A stretch of 64,000 nucleotides of DNA from the NCBI RefSeq assembly GCF_905220565.1, contig NC_059418.1, forward strand, positions 9,539,441 to 9,603,440. Reading direction: 5' to 3'. The notes under the pieces are model-generated. The model was given only the letters and a program-made list of their open reading frames with translations, made no database searches and had not been told where the DNA came from. Positions 10,111 to 22,964 of this stretch are shown here, in pieces (within the stretch, counting starts at the first letter, position 1; each line of letters opens with the position of its first letter). Source of the DNA: Melitaea cinxia (Eukaryota > Arthropoda > Insecta > Lepidoptera > Nymphalidae). A program made the translations under genes and the position numbers.

Positions 10111-11368
10111 ATTTATTCGTGTTGTTTTATTTTATTTTTATTTTATTTTATTTAGGAAACAAACAGTACAATAATACAAAGAAAAAAAAGATACGACTTA
10201 CGGGTGCAATGCTGATACTAAATTTTAATCATATAAATAATAATATTATATGTATGTTTGGGGATAAACTTCTTCCTTCGACTTCGTCGTTTATGAACCG
10301 ATTTCGATAATTGTTTTTTTGTTGGAAACGAGATATCCCAAGGGTACCATGATAAGGAAACTAGAATCTGATGATGGGAACCCGGAGAAATTGAGGGGAA
10401 CCCTCGAAACTTAGTGACGACTAGTGCGTTTGTTATTTTTTTTTTTTCGTCTATTTACGTTGTATTATTACTGGTCGATGTTAAAACTAAACTACAGGTT
10501 ATGAATTTGGCAAGGAAAAAGAATAATAATAATAACATAAAAAAATTAAAAAATGATGATATTAAATTACTAAAATTATATACATAATTATGATTAATAA
10601 AAACAATTAATACGTTTTCACTTTAAAATGAATAGGTGTGAATACGTGTAGGTATTAATTTTTGTTATATTTATAATGAAACATAAAATAACTCCTTAAC
10701 AATGACAATTCCAGTTGCACATATTTCTGTTAACTCGTGTATATATATTTTAACACTACCCTACATATTGTAAATTTCTTGTCTCGACTATGAATTGTTA
10801 TGTTGTATTGCGATGTACCCAACATATAAATTTTTATTTAATTTTAGTGTTTGTAATTTTAACATCGACCAGTAATACAACGCAGGTAAACGTAGTCAAG
10901 TAAATACGCGTTATCTTTATGAGCAGTGCCAATAGATATATCAAAGTGGCGACTAGTAGTTAGCAGTAAATTACAACAACCTACTAATGTAATAGAAAAA
11001 TAAAGTAATGATACAACAATCTGATCCTAGTTCCATACAAACATACATTTCTTGCTTTTTTATGATAACGAAATACATTTTTTACCATTTTAAAGAAACT
11101 ATGAACCAATTCGTACAAAGAGTATTGTTTTGTTGCAATTAGTTTTATTGCTGATAAGAAAAGAGCGTTCAAATTTGCAAAAAAATATTGCAGACTCATC
11201 ACATCAGAGTACGTAATATTTATAAACAGATGCGCTTACAGGAAGATTCACAAACTAAACATCGTTCAAGTGCAGCGGCGTATAAACTTGTTAGTCGAGC
11301 AGTCGACGACGACACGCGAGTAGTGCGAGACGACAACGTCAAACATCACAAAATGAATTTACACACAC
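10111..11368. other. AT-rich interval with two CCGACTTC-family scraps
   Basis: Mostly low-complexity AT-rich DNA. Positions 10260-10470 are a reverse-orientation fragment of the CCGACTTC family (GATAAGGAAACTAG, CGTTGTATTA). Positions 10862-10920 are a forward fragment (CGACCAGTAATACAACG). I see no gene here. Confidence 0.5.
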
Positions 11369-11431
11369 ATTAGGAATTCTAAACATTATTGAATATCATA
11401 TCAAAAATTGACCGTTCCAGCGGGGATCGAA
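11369..11431 (-). repeat. Truncated copy of the tRNA-bearing satellite unit
   Basis: TAGGAATTCTAAACATT through CCAGCGGGGATCGA is the reverse complement of the unit downstream of the tRNA plus its last ~25 nt, broken inside the T arm. It shows that pieces of the unit are dispersed. Confidence 0.75.
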
Positions 11432-11434
11432 TGT

Positions 11435-11512
11435 TTATCATGGTCACATTTAAATTTCATCGAGATCTGATCATCGGTTTTTCTTCGTTTGCCTGCAAAC
11501 GCAATTATTATT
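11435..11512 (-). repeat. CCGACTTC-family fragment with internal deletion
   Basis: GTTTATCATGGTCACATTTA joins directly to the CGTTTGCCTGCAAACG terminus. Confidence 0.5.
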
Positions 11513-11520
11513 TTAACATT

Positions 11521-11757
11521 AAAAGGATTTCGGATAGTGTTACAATAGAAGCCGGGTAGTAGCTGAAGACGGGTAATAGCCGTCTACGGTGTGACAAAGC
11601 TAGCCCTATGGTCGCCAACCCGTCTGCCCAGCGTGGTGACTATGGGCAACACACCTGAGTTCGCGTCATTTTTCATTTTTGGCGCAAACTTGCGGATGCC
11701 TATGTCCAGCAGTGGACTGCGATAGACTGAAGTGAAGGTGTGATGATGATGATGACA
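11521..11757 (+). mobile_element. RTE-tailed SINE, 5'-truncated
   Basis: The body is shared with 12530-12797 (GACGGGTAATAGCCGTCT..., CCCAGCGTGGTGACTATGGG). It ends with the RTE-type tail CCTATGTCCAGCAGTGGACT and (GAT)n. Confidence 0.65.
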
Positions 11758-12468
11758 TCTATCTATTTACGAGTCTAAAACACAGCGAATATTGTCTGCA
11801 CCTCCTGCGATAAGCTATATAAGTCGAGTTATATCAGGGAAATAGTGTGAACAGATGAATCGACGTGAGTGATGACGCGACCCATGTTAATTTTTATGTG
11901 TTAATTATGGTATGTAAGAAATTGTATTAGGGTTCCGTTTCTCCTACATGGTGATAGGGGACGGAATTAGAAAAATTTCTGATAGCAAAAGACTTATGAA
12001 CTATTAGCGCACTAGCTACAGAGCTAACTACTATATTAACTACTGTGCTAACGCTAGCAAAGCAAGACATTCTCATAATCGACTATAAACACAATAATAA
12101 AAACCTTGTCAACGCGATTTGTAACTTGATGAGTGCCACCTGTTACCAAGTAAAAACATACACGGTACATTCGCTTTTGTTTGATCGGCGTAGCTTTGCT
12201 CGAACCACGAGCGCCATCTATCGACAAGTTTCAACATACAGCGAAAATCTCTAGGAATATTTAGTCGTTGATTGGTCTGTTACGGGTAATGAATCGTGGT
12301 GTTGTAATTCTATGCCTTCTATATAAAGTCAGTTATTATACTTTTAAAAGCGGGAGAACAGTCTTGTTTGTGTACCGCCTGCACGATGATACCTTGCTCT
12401 CATTTTTGATAACATTCTGCAGAAGCTGAAACTAATTACGGATTTCTAATAAATAAATAATGTAATAA

Positions 12469-12797
12469 TGCTGTGTGGCTACGGCACTAAAGAATTTAGC
12501 CACCCCCTCTCTTCCCGTGGGTGTCGTAAGAGGCGACTAAGGGATAACAAGGTTCCACAACCACCTTGGAACTTAAGAAGCCGACCGATGGCGGGATAAC
12601 CATCCAACTGCTGGCTTTGAAATACACAGGCCGAAGACGGGCAGCAGCGTCTTCGGTGCGACAAAGCCAGCCCTGCGGTCACCAACCCGCCTGCCCAGCG
12701 TGGTGACTATGGGCAAAACACATGAGTTCACGTTATTTTTGGCGTCAACTTGTGGAGGCCTATGTCCAGCAGTGGACTGTATAGGCTGTAATGATGA
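12469..12797 (+). mobile_element. RTE-tailed SINE with 13-bp target duplication
   Basis: Inserted in L copy 2 and flanked by AATAATGTAATAA at 12456-12468 and 12798-12810; the sibling copy has this sequence once, near 3826. The head (CTCTTCCCGTGGGTGTCGTA, AGAGGCGACTAAGG) matches the 5' end of the RTE relic at 55470, and the tail ends CAGCAGTGGACTG...ATGATGA. It is therefore a short element probably moved by RTE machinery. The open frames crossing it are incidental. Confidence 0.85.
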
Positions 12798-13741
12798 AAT
12801 AATGTAATAAAATTAAGTTATCGCAGTTTCCCATACCTTCCATACACTTTCGACCACTGGGTGATCACTAGTTACTATAAATAAATAAACATTATATGTC
12901 TTGCATGAGAAACCGTTTGAATTGCAACTTTAATTTATCGATAACAACGATGCGTTAGTCACAAAGTTCGTTTAAGCTTTGAGTGCAGACAAATCTAAAA
13001 GTTGATCAAATTCCTCATGAAAATGTTAACAATGATATTTCTTCCAAAAAGTAATCTTTACGATACTCTTATGGATGAAATCTCATTTTGTTTAATTGTC
13101 AGAATTGTCTTTATATAGAAAAATGACAATCCTAACATCGATTCAGGTTTTGTAAGCGATGATGTTCGCCATCTATGAACGAGTACAGTGATGCTCCTTT
13201 TTAAAATAATCAGTACCGTCACCGCGCAACACCATCAGAGACAAAAGCCGCTCTGTCTGTTTGTATATTCCAGCTTGTGTTACTTACTACTAGTTTGCTA
13301 CATGTTGGCTTGGAAGCGAATAAAACAAAAAGTTATTGAATGTACATACGAAAACATTACCCTATATTAAACAATACAAATCGTGTGACGATTCAGAATT
13401 TATAACTAAAAATGAATGTCATCTAGTAACAAATGGAACATACAATGAAAAACATTTTACAAGTACCCAACATAACACTACTGCATAAAATGATTTGTTA
13501 ATTTAATATATGATACCATACATATACATTAAGGTACAACATTGTCGGTTACAGTATTGAAGCAAAAGGTTCCGTTGCAACTTCAATACATTATATTCCG
13601 TTCAAACTATTTTTATTGTTTTGATTAAACTTTTGACTCTCTTGTTGCAGGTACGTTTGGATTCAATATCATATCATTTAAGTAAGTAGTTAAAGCAAAC
13701 AAACAGTCCAGTCATTGTAGGCTTTTTAAACCCCAATCTGC

Positions 13742-14075
13742 AAAAAAAAAAAGTAAAATGGATAAAAAGATTTTCTAAGAACACAAAAAAAGTACCTACT
13801 AACAATTATTGTAAGTAGCAAATAAGTGTACATATATTGTAGTTAGTAAATAAGTATAAATATAATAAAAAAAATATCTATAAAAAAAACAATATGTAGA
13901 ATAGTCTTGATTAGTGGACTCACGTCAACCTTTTTAGAGGTTCTAAGGCTAGCTATTAAGTTATCTAAAGTTGCAGTGAAGTACCAATGCATGTTTAAAT
14001 AAAAATAAATAAATATGGAATGACAAAAACACGGGCATTATATGCCCGTGGATATTTCATTTACATAAAAAAAAG
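13742..14075. mobile_element. Short retroposon with 10-bp target duplication
   Basis: A 334-bp insertion flanked by CCCCAATCTG (13732-13741 and 14076-14085); the sibling copy has it once, near 5310. A-rich at both ends. A perfect 9-bp hairpin CACGGGCAT-TAT-ATGCCCGTG sits at 14031-14051. I do not recognise the family. Confidence 0.75.
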
Positions 14076-15574
14076 CCCCAATCTGCCGAAAAATGCTTGG
14101 TGAGCTGAATTTTCTATACACCTCTATTACGGCGTTAATATGAAGATGGCATTATAACTCGTGACCGTGTGGTTTGTGACATTTTGACCTTTATAACTTT
14201 TTTGGCTGGCAAGATAACAATGTCGATTTTTCACGTCTTAGGCCTTTTCAATCAAATTTAAAAAACCAATTAATAAATATATGAATTTTTATTTAAAAAT
14301 CAATAATAAATAAAAAAAATCAGATTTATTATTTATTTATTTAATACTTTATTGTAGACGACATTTTACAAATCAACAACTTAATTTTAAGCTTATTAAA
14401 GTTTACAATTAAAACAAATCGTTTTTTGAATGTAGAAACTTGATCAAAGTATTTAAAGTTATACTACCAAATCAAACAAAATTATTCACAACGGCCCCAT
14501 TTAATATTACTGCCCCTCATTATCTGGTGATTATAGATCTCATTTATTCACACTGACGTTTGTACCGCCAGAGTTTTGAACGAAAGTTTTCAAGCAAAGT
14601 TGTGTTCCTGTGGTGAGTAAGGTGACCAGAGCTCCTGGGACGAATAGGGGAGTACAAAATTTCGTCTTAAATAAAGTTACGCAGATCAAGCACAGTCAAT
14701 ATTGGATGTACTCGTGTGTCTCTACTTGTTACTAGATGGCACTCATCGTTGGTTGCTTATTGTGAATCGCGGTAACGAGATTTTTACTTTTATATATAAA
14801 GTTGATTACAATCAATTCAAAATTTGAAAATTTGGTGGAGCTCATAACGCAGCAAAGGTTATGAATTTCCCCAAATTTTCAGATATATTTAGATTATAAA
14901 TTTCAAAACAAATATTCAACGTTGTCATAGACGAATCTTACAGACTGTTACCAATAATGAATCGCTGTGAGAAGATTAATAATTGAATCACACTTACAAT
15001 TGCACAATGAAATGGCGTACAAAGTTAATGATCAGTGTTTATCGTTATAGCTATTTCAACTATATGTAGTCTCTGAATGTCCCATTACTCTTCTAAGCAC
15101 AGCTCTGTGAGACGAGCAAACAGCTTTCCATTCATACCTTTGGGAAATGAAACTGCATAAATAATGTTTTGAAATTTAGTCGTTATTTACGTCTGTCAGT
15201 ATCCATTATTTACAGTAGGTATACATTTGAAAAGTCGACAGTTAGTCTATATGTACAGACCTCGTAATCTTGTCACAACAATTAATATTTAAGCAGATTA
15301 AAGTTCAGTTCAATAATTGTGTTTGCTCGCTAATGAGAAAAAAAGCGACTTCAGTTACATTGATTAGTAATGTAACCCAGTAATACAACGTGGGTAGACA
15401 AAAAAATAATCAAGAAAGTACGCGCTCAGTCATCCAATTAAAACAAAATCACCACGTTCCAGATTTCCGTGAGCTAATCGCTGTGAAGGAACTCTGTTAC
15501 TAAACATCTTCGTCCGTCTGTAACAAGAGTGACATAAATAATAATTAAAATTGGTTTCCCGTGTACGACGTGTG

Positions 15575-15900
15575 TCAAAAATAGGAGAAGATTCTCAATT
15601 CGATTGTTTTATAAAAAAAAAGAATCATTGAACTAGGTCCCATGCAGTAAAAAGTTCTCGGGTAAGACACTTAAAGTACAGTGGAATTGATAAACTCCTA
15701 CTTTTTTGAAATTGGTTAAAAATAAAAATAAAAAGTAAATGCCCTAAGATAACAAATCAATATCATTGACTTTGTTTTGTTTTTATATCTACTATTATGA
15801 CGCACATTGCGCATAGACTGAATGGCCGCGAGTGCTTGAGAATCTTCTCCTATTTTTGACACACGTCGTACACAGGAAACCAATTTTAATTATTAATTAT
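15575..15900. other. Mixed repeat scraps
   Basis: Contains a diverged CCGACTTC-family right half (15580-15730, AGGAGAAGATTCTCAATTCG and CTCCTACTTTTTTGAAATTGG). An inverted segment follows: GACACACGTCGTAC at 15858-15871 mirrors GTACGACGTGTGTC at 15563-15576. No gene seen. Confidence 0.4.
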
Positions 15901-15954
15901 GTCACAAATGGTTTATGGCTTAAATGGTTGTTTAATTAGTTTGCTTTTATACAT

Positions 15955-16417
15955 AATTGTGTTTGCTCCCAAACGAAAAAAAAACCGACTTTAATTACCT
16001 ACATCGACAAGTAATACAACGTAGGTAGACGAAAAAAGTCCAGTAAATACTCGTTATCAAAGATTACTCAAAAAGTTGTAATCAGATCTTCATGAAATTA
16101 AAATGTGACCACGTTATAAAAATCAGCTTTTGGGTAAATTAAAAATCATCAAAATCGGTACACCCAGTAAAAAGTTATGCGGTATAATACAACGAAGACC
16201 TACGAAAAAATAGACAAGTAAAAACGCATTATTAGATATAACTCGAAAAGTAGTTGTTAGATCTCAAATAAATTTAAATGGTACCAAATGACATACACCA
16301 TATTTCGAATAATTTTTTTTTTCGAAATTGGTCCTCCCAGTCAAAAGTTGTGAGGTAACATACATTAAAAAAAATACAGTCGAATTTAGAACCTCCTCCT
16401 TTTTGGAAGTCGGTTAA
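15955..16417 (+). mobile_element. CCGACTTC-family repeat, forward copy
   Basis: Starts TAATTGTGTTTGCTCCCAAA and ends TTTTTGGAAGTCGGTTAA, with an internal deletion relative to the 611-bp copy. Confidence 0.75.
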
Positions 16418-16531
16418 TAAAAACGATTTTGTTTGGTCTGCTTACGTTATTCTATCTGCTATAGTTACGGAAATAATTTTTGATTGATTGATTGGTTTAA
16501 TGGCTTTCAGTTGTGCCAAAGTTATATATTT

Positions 16532-17146
16532 TTAACCGACTTCCAAAAAAGGAGGAGGTTCTCAATTCGACTGTAATTTTTTTTTTTTTTTTTATGTATG
16601 TTACATTAGAACTTTTGACCGGGTAGACCGATTTCGACAAATTTTATTTTAATCGAAAGGTGGTGTGTGCCAATTGGTTCCATTTAAATTTATTTGAGAT
16701 CTAACAACTACTTTTCGAGCTATATCTAATAATGCGTTTTTACTTGACGCTATTTTCGTCGACCTACGTTGTATTATACCGCATAACTTTCTACTGGATG
16801 TACCGATTTTAATAATTTTTTTTTTGTTGGAAAGGGGATATCCCTAGTTTGGTACCATGATAAGGAAACTAGGATCTGATGATGGAATCCTAGAGAAATC
16901 GAAGGAAACTCTTGAAAATCCGTAATAACTTTTTACTGGGTGTACCGATTTTAATAATTTTTAATTTAATCGAAAGCTGATGTTTATCATGTGGTCACAT
17001 TTAAATTTTATCGAGATCTGATAACTACTTTTTGAGTAATCTTTGATAACGCGTAGTTGCTTGACTATTTTTTCGTCGATCTACGTTGTATTACTCGTCG
17101 ATGTAACTGAAGTTGGTTTTTTTTCGTTTGCGAGCAAACACAATTA
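16532..17146 (-). mobile_element. CCGACTTC-family repeat, reverse copy
   Basis: Starts AACCGACTTCCAAAAAAGG and ends GCGAGCAAACACAATTATT, near full length (~615 bp). It lies opposite to its neighbour at 15955, so the pair could form a long hairpin. Confidence 0.8.
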
Positions 17147-17224
17147 TTGAAATTAAAACTTATGTAAACTAGGAAAAACAATCTACAATAAACACAACAG
17201 TGAAAACCTTTTCTCCGCGATTAT

Positions 17225-17316
17225 TAATTTGATTAACAGAGGTAGGGCACAGCAGGAAATTACCTGCTCGAAATATGAAGCAGCCCGACTGGGGAAGTTT
17301 TCCTTACACACAGTGA
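17225..17316 (+). repeat. LINE 3'-end fragment (GAGGTAGGGCACAGCAGG family)
   Basis: GAGGTAGGGCACAGCAGG followed by GAAGCAGCCCGACTGGGG, shared with 54096-54370. Confidence 0.5.
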
Positions 17317-19451
17317 CGTGGTAAGGAACTGCAAAAATTCGCAAGATAAAATTCAGATACAAAAATTAAAAAATGATATAAAAATAATAGCCGTAATAAA
17401 ATATATTGTATGAAGTAACAAGAGTCCAAATATTAGGGCTCTAAGGCTATCCTATCTGCAGACGGACAATAAATAAATAAATATAAATAGCAGAATGACA
17501 GCGAAGATTTAGTTACGGGGGGTTCCGTTACACACTGTGACGTGTAAGGAACTGCAAAAATTACTTTCTCAAGTGCTCACTGGGAGATGACAATCCCAAC
17601 GGATTTTACAGATATACTTAAACACAACAACAACGATCTCGCCACCGCGATTCAGTATTTATAGCCAACGATGAGCGCCATCTATCGACACACATATATG
17701 TTATATTATGTGTGTATGAATGTGATTATAATTCTGCATTATAAAGTCAAATATTTTACTAACCATTCGTAAATATAGTATTATTGTTTGGTTTTACGTA
17801 AATAAAACACCTGATAGATGTTTAAAGTACATTTTACAATATGATCTGAAGACAGGATCATACAGGAAGATATTCACAGACTAGTTGGATACAGATAAAA
17901 TAATTGAAATCAATACGATTCGTCTGAGCGACATCTGCGAGGAGCGGTCCTGTCGCGGCTTGTAATATGAATATTTAATTAAAAGTTACTAATAATTGTG
18001 TAACTGATAATTTATGTGAATTAAAAAAAAAGCTATTTAGAACCCTGAAATACAATTTCATTATATTTCTACGTATTTCAAGGACTGCAACGAATGCATT
18101 AAGTTTTAAGCTCTGTTGTCTAAACTAACAAACCTCGTCGACGTTTAGCCTAGTGGAATGTTGTAGGAATGTAGCCGAAGTTACTACCTCACTTAATTAT
18201 TACTATAGTTTAAATAATATTATAGTTGAACGTTCATTAAAGTTAAAAACTTTATTTTAAGCCAATAAGGATTCGTCACTAACAAAATTGCCTCAAAGCA
18301 TAGAGTGCACGGAAAATGAAAACTTGTTCAATTTTTTTTTTGTAGTTCAAATGTGAGTGTAAGTGCAATATTTGAATTACAGTTCAAATATTGCACCTGC
18401 AGACTACATGCCAGTTTCAAATTATCAGTATCGCCTTTATATACAAACATTAAAATCTTACCATCGCGATTCAGATATTGTAAATGACGATGAGAGCCAT
18501 CTAGTAACAAGTAGACACTCTATGACACTCCGAACATTCACATTCTTCGATCTACGTTTCTTCACTCCAACTGCAATGGAACGACGCTTTGTTACAAAAT
18601 TTAATCATAATTATCAGAACTGTGTACTCTACCTCTGTGATTTTTATAGTTTTTAAAATTATGTACATGAGATATATACATGAGAAAATCAATACAGAAC
18701 TGGTTGCATCTCCTGATCTTTAAGCAAATAAAACTTGAGTGACAGTTGAAATTGAGAATTGTTATACCGTTGACAGCTGCGTGCAACGGAAGTGCAAAAA
18801 TTAAAGAAACATAAGAGAAACTGAAGATGTACTCCCTACTTGAAACATAATGTTTGAGTTTACACTCAAAAATAAAATCTTGCCATCGTGATTTAGGATT
18901 CATAACTGACGGTGAGGTTCGTCTGTCAGTGACTGCGTTTGTGTCACACAATAAAGATCGACTTCAATTTATATGCACAAGTACGCGTTATTAGATATAG
19001 CTCACAATTACTCGTAAAATCTTGGTCAAAATTAATCGAAATGTTTAGAGATAGTAATGTACGCGCCCAGTTTTGTGATTTGATTTAAATCTACCGTCAG
19101 TGGACTTCATTGTTATAATTTTAAATGACTTTTATTATTGTTATATCGATGTTCATCGTATGTTTCGACGTGTTGACAGCTGGCGCTGATCGTTGGTTTA
19201 CAATAATGAATCTCGGTCACAAGACTTTTTATTATTGTAAATAAAGTCAGTTATGATAATTTTGAAAATGGGAGTACTCGCAATTCGTGTGAGTTTTATT
19301 ACACACATTGGCATGTTTCTCATAAAAACTTTAAACAAAATTATGACAAGGTTTTAAGGTCTAAGTTCCCTCATAAGTTTAACAAAACTGTACTACTTAA
19401 ATTTCGTCTTAGGACTTTATATCAATAATTATTATATATATCCACCCACTC
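17317..19451. repeat. ~2.1-kb repeat family C, copy 1
   Basis: Near-identical to 23909-26058 over about 2.1 kb (offset 6608 bp in the middle), with a few small indels near the left end. Both copies end at the same place (ATATATCCACCCACT). Partial relatives of the left end lie at 52740-53010 and 58190-58400. Short open frames repeated in both copies have no recognisable domain and are probably not genes. It carries the CCGCGATT...GCCATCTA module near 17650 (intact core) and, with weaker cores, near 18465, 18880 and (reversed) 19190. Confidence 0.85.
18363..18396. other. Perfect 14-bp hairpin
   Basis: GTGCAATATTTGAA, loop TTACAG, then the exact complement. The same structure lies at 24971-25004 in copy 2. 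Confidence 0.85.
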
Positions 19452-19980
19452 AGGCGTTATATCAGAACCAACGAAATATCAGGAACTTATGGTGACTCGA
19501 CAAACATGGTAAATATTTCGTTTTACTTATCATTTTAATCTTATTTTGCAACCAAAATACTAGAATATATTTAAGTCTTCAACCGTATTACCGCCATGAA
19601 GTCAAACAAATTTAGTTAATGTAAACTTTTTTGACTTATCTAACTATATTCAAATGTCATTTCACTTATCAATTACTGATCAGTCTTTTTTTAATTTCTA
19701 AAAAAGTATGAAGACTGATGAAATCTCAAAGTGAACATTAAATTAAACCTTGCCAGCACGATTCGGGAGTCGTAACCAACGTGAATGCATCAAATATATA
19801 TGTTAGAAGTGGGTAGTCGGAAAAATAATGGTGGTCGTTTACGATTTTAATTTAATTAAAAATACTTTGCTATTTGTTCGACTAAAAACAAAAGATAATC
19901 AACAATCATCAACAACAAAAGATACCTATTCTATTATGTTTTTTTTCTGAACTTACATACCTCAACTTAAATTACGATTT

Positions 19981-20330
19981 TTGAAAATAATTTCCCTAAT
20001 ATTAAATTGATCTAACTCAAAATTTTAACCAAGATCTTAATAGAAAATTCCAATACAAAAATTATGGTTAATCTTATCTAACCGTATGTACTTATACTAA
20101 TTATTACTATAAGTGCGATTTAAAAATTAACCTTAAAATAAAATGTAATTTATATTTGAAAATAGTTTCCCTAATATTAAATTGATCTAACTCAAAATTT
20201 TAACCAAGATCTTAATAGAAAATTCCAATACAAAAATTATGGTTAATCTTATCTAACCGTATGTACTTATACTAATTATTTCTATAAGTGCGATTTAAAA
20301 ATTAACCTTAAAATAAAATGTAATTTATAT
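19981..20330 (+). repeat. 175-bp tandem duplication
   Basis: Positions 19981-20155 and 20156-20330 are nearly identical (one GTTT/ATTT and one TACT/TTCT difference seen). Confidence 0.85.
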
Positions 20331-20484
20331 TTTAAAACTACTATCATACAATTACTTATCGTAAGTAACTTATAATTACTGATACGTTGTCGCGCTGAAA
20401 AGCACTGTTTTATTAAGTATTGTTATTTTCCTCGCTAGAGAGTTCCGATAATAAACGCATCCGATCGCTGCTAAATTCAAAATG

Positions 20485-20530
20485 CTATCGGGAGAATCGC
20501 AGCCTCCGACGCGCTATTTATAGGCACGTT
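20485..20530 (-). promoter_or_regulatory. Candidate TATA-box core promoter
   Basis: On the minus strand CTATAAATAGCGCG (TATAAATA at 20515-20522) sits between a GC-rich upstream flank and a GC-richer downstream leader. This contrasts with the AT-rich surroundings. No gene is seen downstream, so it may be a transposon promoter. Confidence 0.25.
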
Positions 20531-21410
20531 GCCGCCACCGCCCGCCGGCCGGTACCGCCGCAAACACTACGTCCCGCAATTTTTAAATCTGTGATATCTT
20601 CGAAAATATTCATTTAAATCATATGCTATAAAGGGCCATATAGATCTATATTCAATCAACAATGTATTTAATTGGATAAGGATTAATGCTGTATTGGTTA
20701 AAATCGCTTCGAAAATTAGCCATTATTTGTCGTAAAAGGTAAATGACAAAAAAATCTTATTGTGGGATATCCATAAGAGATAGGTATATACCATCGCGGA
20801 GTTTTCTGTAGACCTTTGTCAATGTGTACAATACTTAGTACATTATTTTGATAAATCTCGTAGGGTTCAGCCTGCGTTTGCAATTTAAGCGAAAAAAATA
20901 ATTATTATTTACGACATAACATTAGAAAACTCAAAAATAACAGTATTTCTCCACTATTTAATGGATGTTATTATACATATAAACCTTCCTCTTGAATCAA
21001 TCTATCTATTAAAAAGAACCGCATCAAAATCCGTTGCGTAGTTTTAAAGATTTAAGCGTAGATACATTTGCAGGGACAGAAAAAGCGACTTTGTTTTATA
21101 CTATGTAGTGATGTATACGTTATAAGCATAACTGTGTACCGCGGACGGACAGCTGATTCCTAGTATAATAGCTCTGTTTCACCGAGTGACAGGGAACGAC
21201 ACTTCGAAATTTTTTTAATGTGACTTGTAATCAAAGATAAGCACCACCTACTACTGACACACACCACTAACTAAGGTAGGGCACCGAAGGAACTTTCCTA
21301 ATTATAAAAAAACCTAGTAACGATCAAACGACTAATTTTAATCAACATCCTTGTTATATTAGAAAAAAACTGTCAACATCAGCGAGACTTAACATAACCT
21401 TAATAATTTT

Positions 21411-21735
21411 TAACCGACTTCAAAAAAGGAGGAGGTTACTCAATTCGACCGTATATTTTTTTATATATGTTCGGTGATAACTCCGTCGTTTATAAACCGA
21501 TTTTTCTAATTCTTTATTTGTTGGAACGGAGATATTACTAGTTTAGTACTATGATAAGGAAACCAGGATCTGATGATGGGATCCCAGAGGAATCGAGAGA
21601 AACTCTCGAAAATCCGTATAACTTTTTAGTGGGTGTACCGATTTTGATGATTTTTAATTTAATCGAAAGCCGATGTTTGTTATGTGGTCACATATAAATT
21701 TTATTGAGATCTGATAACTACTTTTTGAGTAATGA
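21411..21735 (-). mobile_element. CCGACTTC-family repeat, reverse copy, truncated
   Basis: Starts AACCGACTTCAAAAAAGGAG and runs to TTTTTGAGTAATG, where the RTE-type tail (21736-21797) replaces its end. Confidence 0.7.
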
Positions 21736-21797
21736 GGCCTGTCTCCAACAGTGGACTACGATAGGCTGACGTGATGGTGTGATGATGATGATGACAT
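21736..21797 (+). repeat. RTE-type 3' tail
   Basis: GAGGCCTGTCTCCAACAGTGG followed by TGATGATGATGATGACA. Confidence 0.5.
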
Positions 21798-21799
21798 TT

Positions 21800-21985
21800 A
21801 TCTATTAACAAGTCAAACGCTTCCGCCTGTAATATCTCACTACTGGGCATAGGCCTCTTTCCCCATCTAGGATCAGAAGGATCACAGCTTCATCCACCAC
21901 GCTGCTCCAATGCGGGTTGGCGGATATATTTCCTACTATGTTGCGCCAACGTGGCGTCAAAATACTAGATACTGTTACAAAATTA
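21800..21985 (-). repeat. tRNA-SINE body fragment
   Basis: GCCTGTAATATCTCACTACT and CACGCTGCTCCAATGCGGGT are the reverse complement of the SINE tail seen at 52160-52255. Confidence 0.55.
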
Positions 21986-21994
21986 ACACCCGCA

Positions 21995-22960
21995 GTACAA
22001 AAATTTGTCTTAAATAAAGTCACGTAGATCAAACACAGTCAATATTGGATGTACTGGTATGTTTCTACTTGTTACTAGATGGCACTCATCATTGGTTGTT
22101 TATTTTGAATCGCGGTAACAAGATTTTTATTTTTATATGTAAAGTTAATTACGATTACTTCGAAAATTGAAAATTTGGTGGAGCTCATAACGCAGCAAAG
22201 GTTATGAATTCCCTTAAATTTTCAGTTATATTTAAATTATAAATATCAAAACAAATATTCAACGTCGTCACAAACAACACTTACAGACGGTTACAAATAC
22301 TGAATCGCTGTGAGAAGATTAATAACTGAATTAAACTTACATTTACACAATGAAATGGCGTACAAAGTTAATGATCAGTGTTTATCATTATAGCTATTTC
22401 AACTATATGTAGTCTCTGAATGTCCCGTTACTCTTCTAAACACAGCTCTGTGAGATGAGCACAGTGGAGATTTATTACTGTCGTTCCATTGAAACTTTTG
22501 GGTAACAGAACTGCAAAAATAGTGTTCTGAAATTTAACAGTTATTTACGTATGTCGGTATCCATTATTTACAATATTTACAGTAGGTATACATTTGAAAA
22601 GTCGACAGTTAGTCTATATGTAAAGACCTCGTAACCTTGTCGAAATAATTTTGAAGCATATTAAAGCTCAGTTCAATAATTGTGTTTGATTGCAAGCGAA
22701 AAAAAACGACTGCAATTACATCGATCAATAATACATCGTGGGTAGACGAAAAAATAGTCAAGTACGCGCTATCAAAGATTACTCCAAAAGTAGTCATCCA
22801 ATTAAAAAAAATCACCACGTTCCATATTTCCGTGAAATCATAGCTGTAAAGGAACTTTGTTACTAAACATCTTCGTCCGTCTGTAACAAGACTGACATAA
22901 ATAATAATTAAAATTGGTTTTCCTTGTAAGACGTGTGTTTATTTCTTTATTTTTATTCGA
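21995..22960 (+). repeat. Dispersed repeat family L, 3' fragment (copy 4)
   Basis: Aligns with 8460-9420 and 14645-15560, including the reversed module CTAGATGGCACTCATC at 22075 and an old CCGACTTC-like insert at 22675-22830. Confidence 0.7.
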
Positions 22961-22964
22961 CTTC

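Larger units (their letters stand above)
11822..15560 (+). repeat. Dispersed repeat family L, copy 2 (interrupted)
   Basis: Second long copy, collinear with 3263-9420. It carries empty sites for the three insertions of copy 1 (near 13409, 14340 and 14420). It has two insertions of its own, at 12469-12797 and 13742-14075. Modules with CCGCGATT...GCCATCT occur near 12110, 13140 and, reversed, 14735. No surviving gene. Confidence 0.75.
19452..21410. other. Interval without a recognised gene
   Basis: Holds a two-unit 175-bp tandem duplication (19981-20330), a GC-rich patch at 20420-20600, and a known-looking dispersed repeat at 20930-21110 (CCGCATCAAAATCCGTTGCG). A related stretch is at 54620-54690. 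No coding potential I would defend. Confidence 0.5.

Noticed and set aside
12479..12685. 68-residue minus-strand ORF
   Set aside because: Antisense of a SINE with a defined target duplication.
18328..18951. Conserved small proteins of 60, 97 and 116 residues repeated at 24936-25559
   Set aside because: They are identical only because the whole 2.1-kb repeat is duplicated; they overlap each other on both strands, lack domains and contain the hairpin and the dispersed module.
20420..20617. 65-residue GC-rich ORF
   Set aside because: No recognisable domain; the GC content fits a promoter-like patch read on the other strand.
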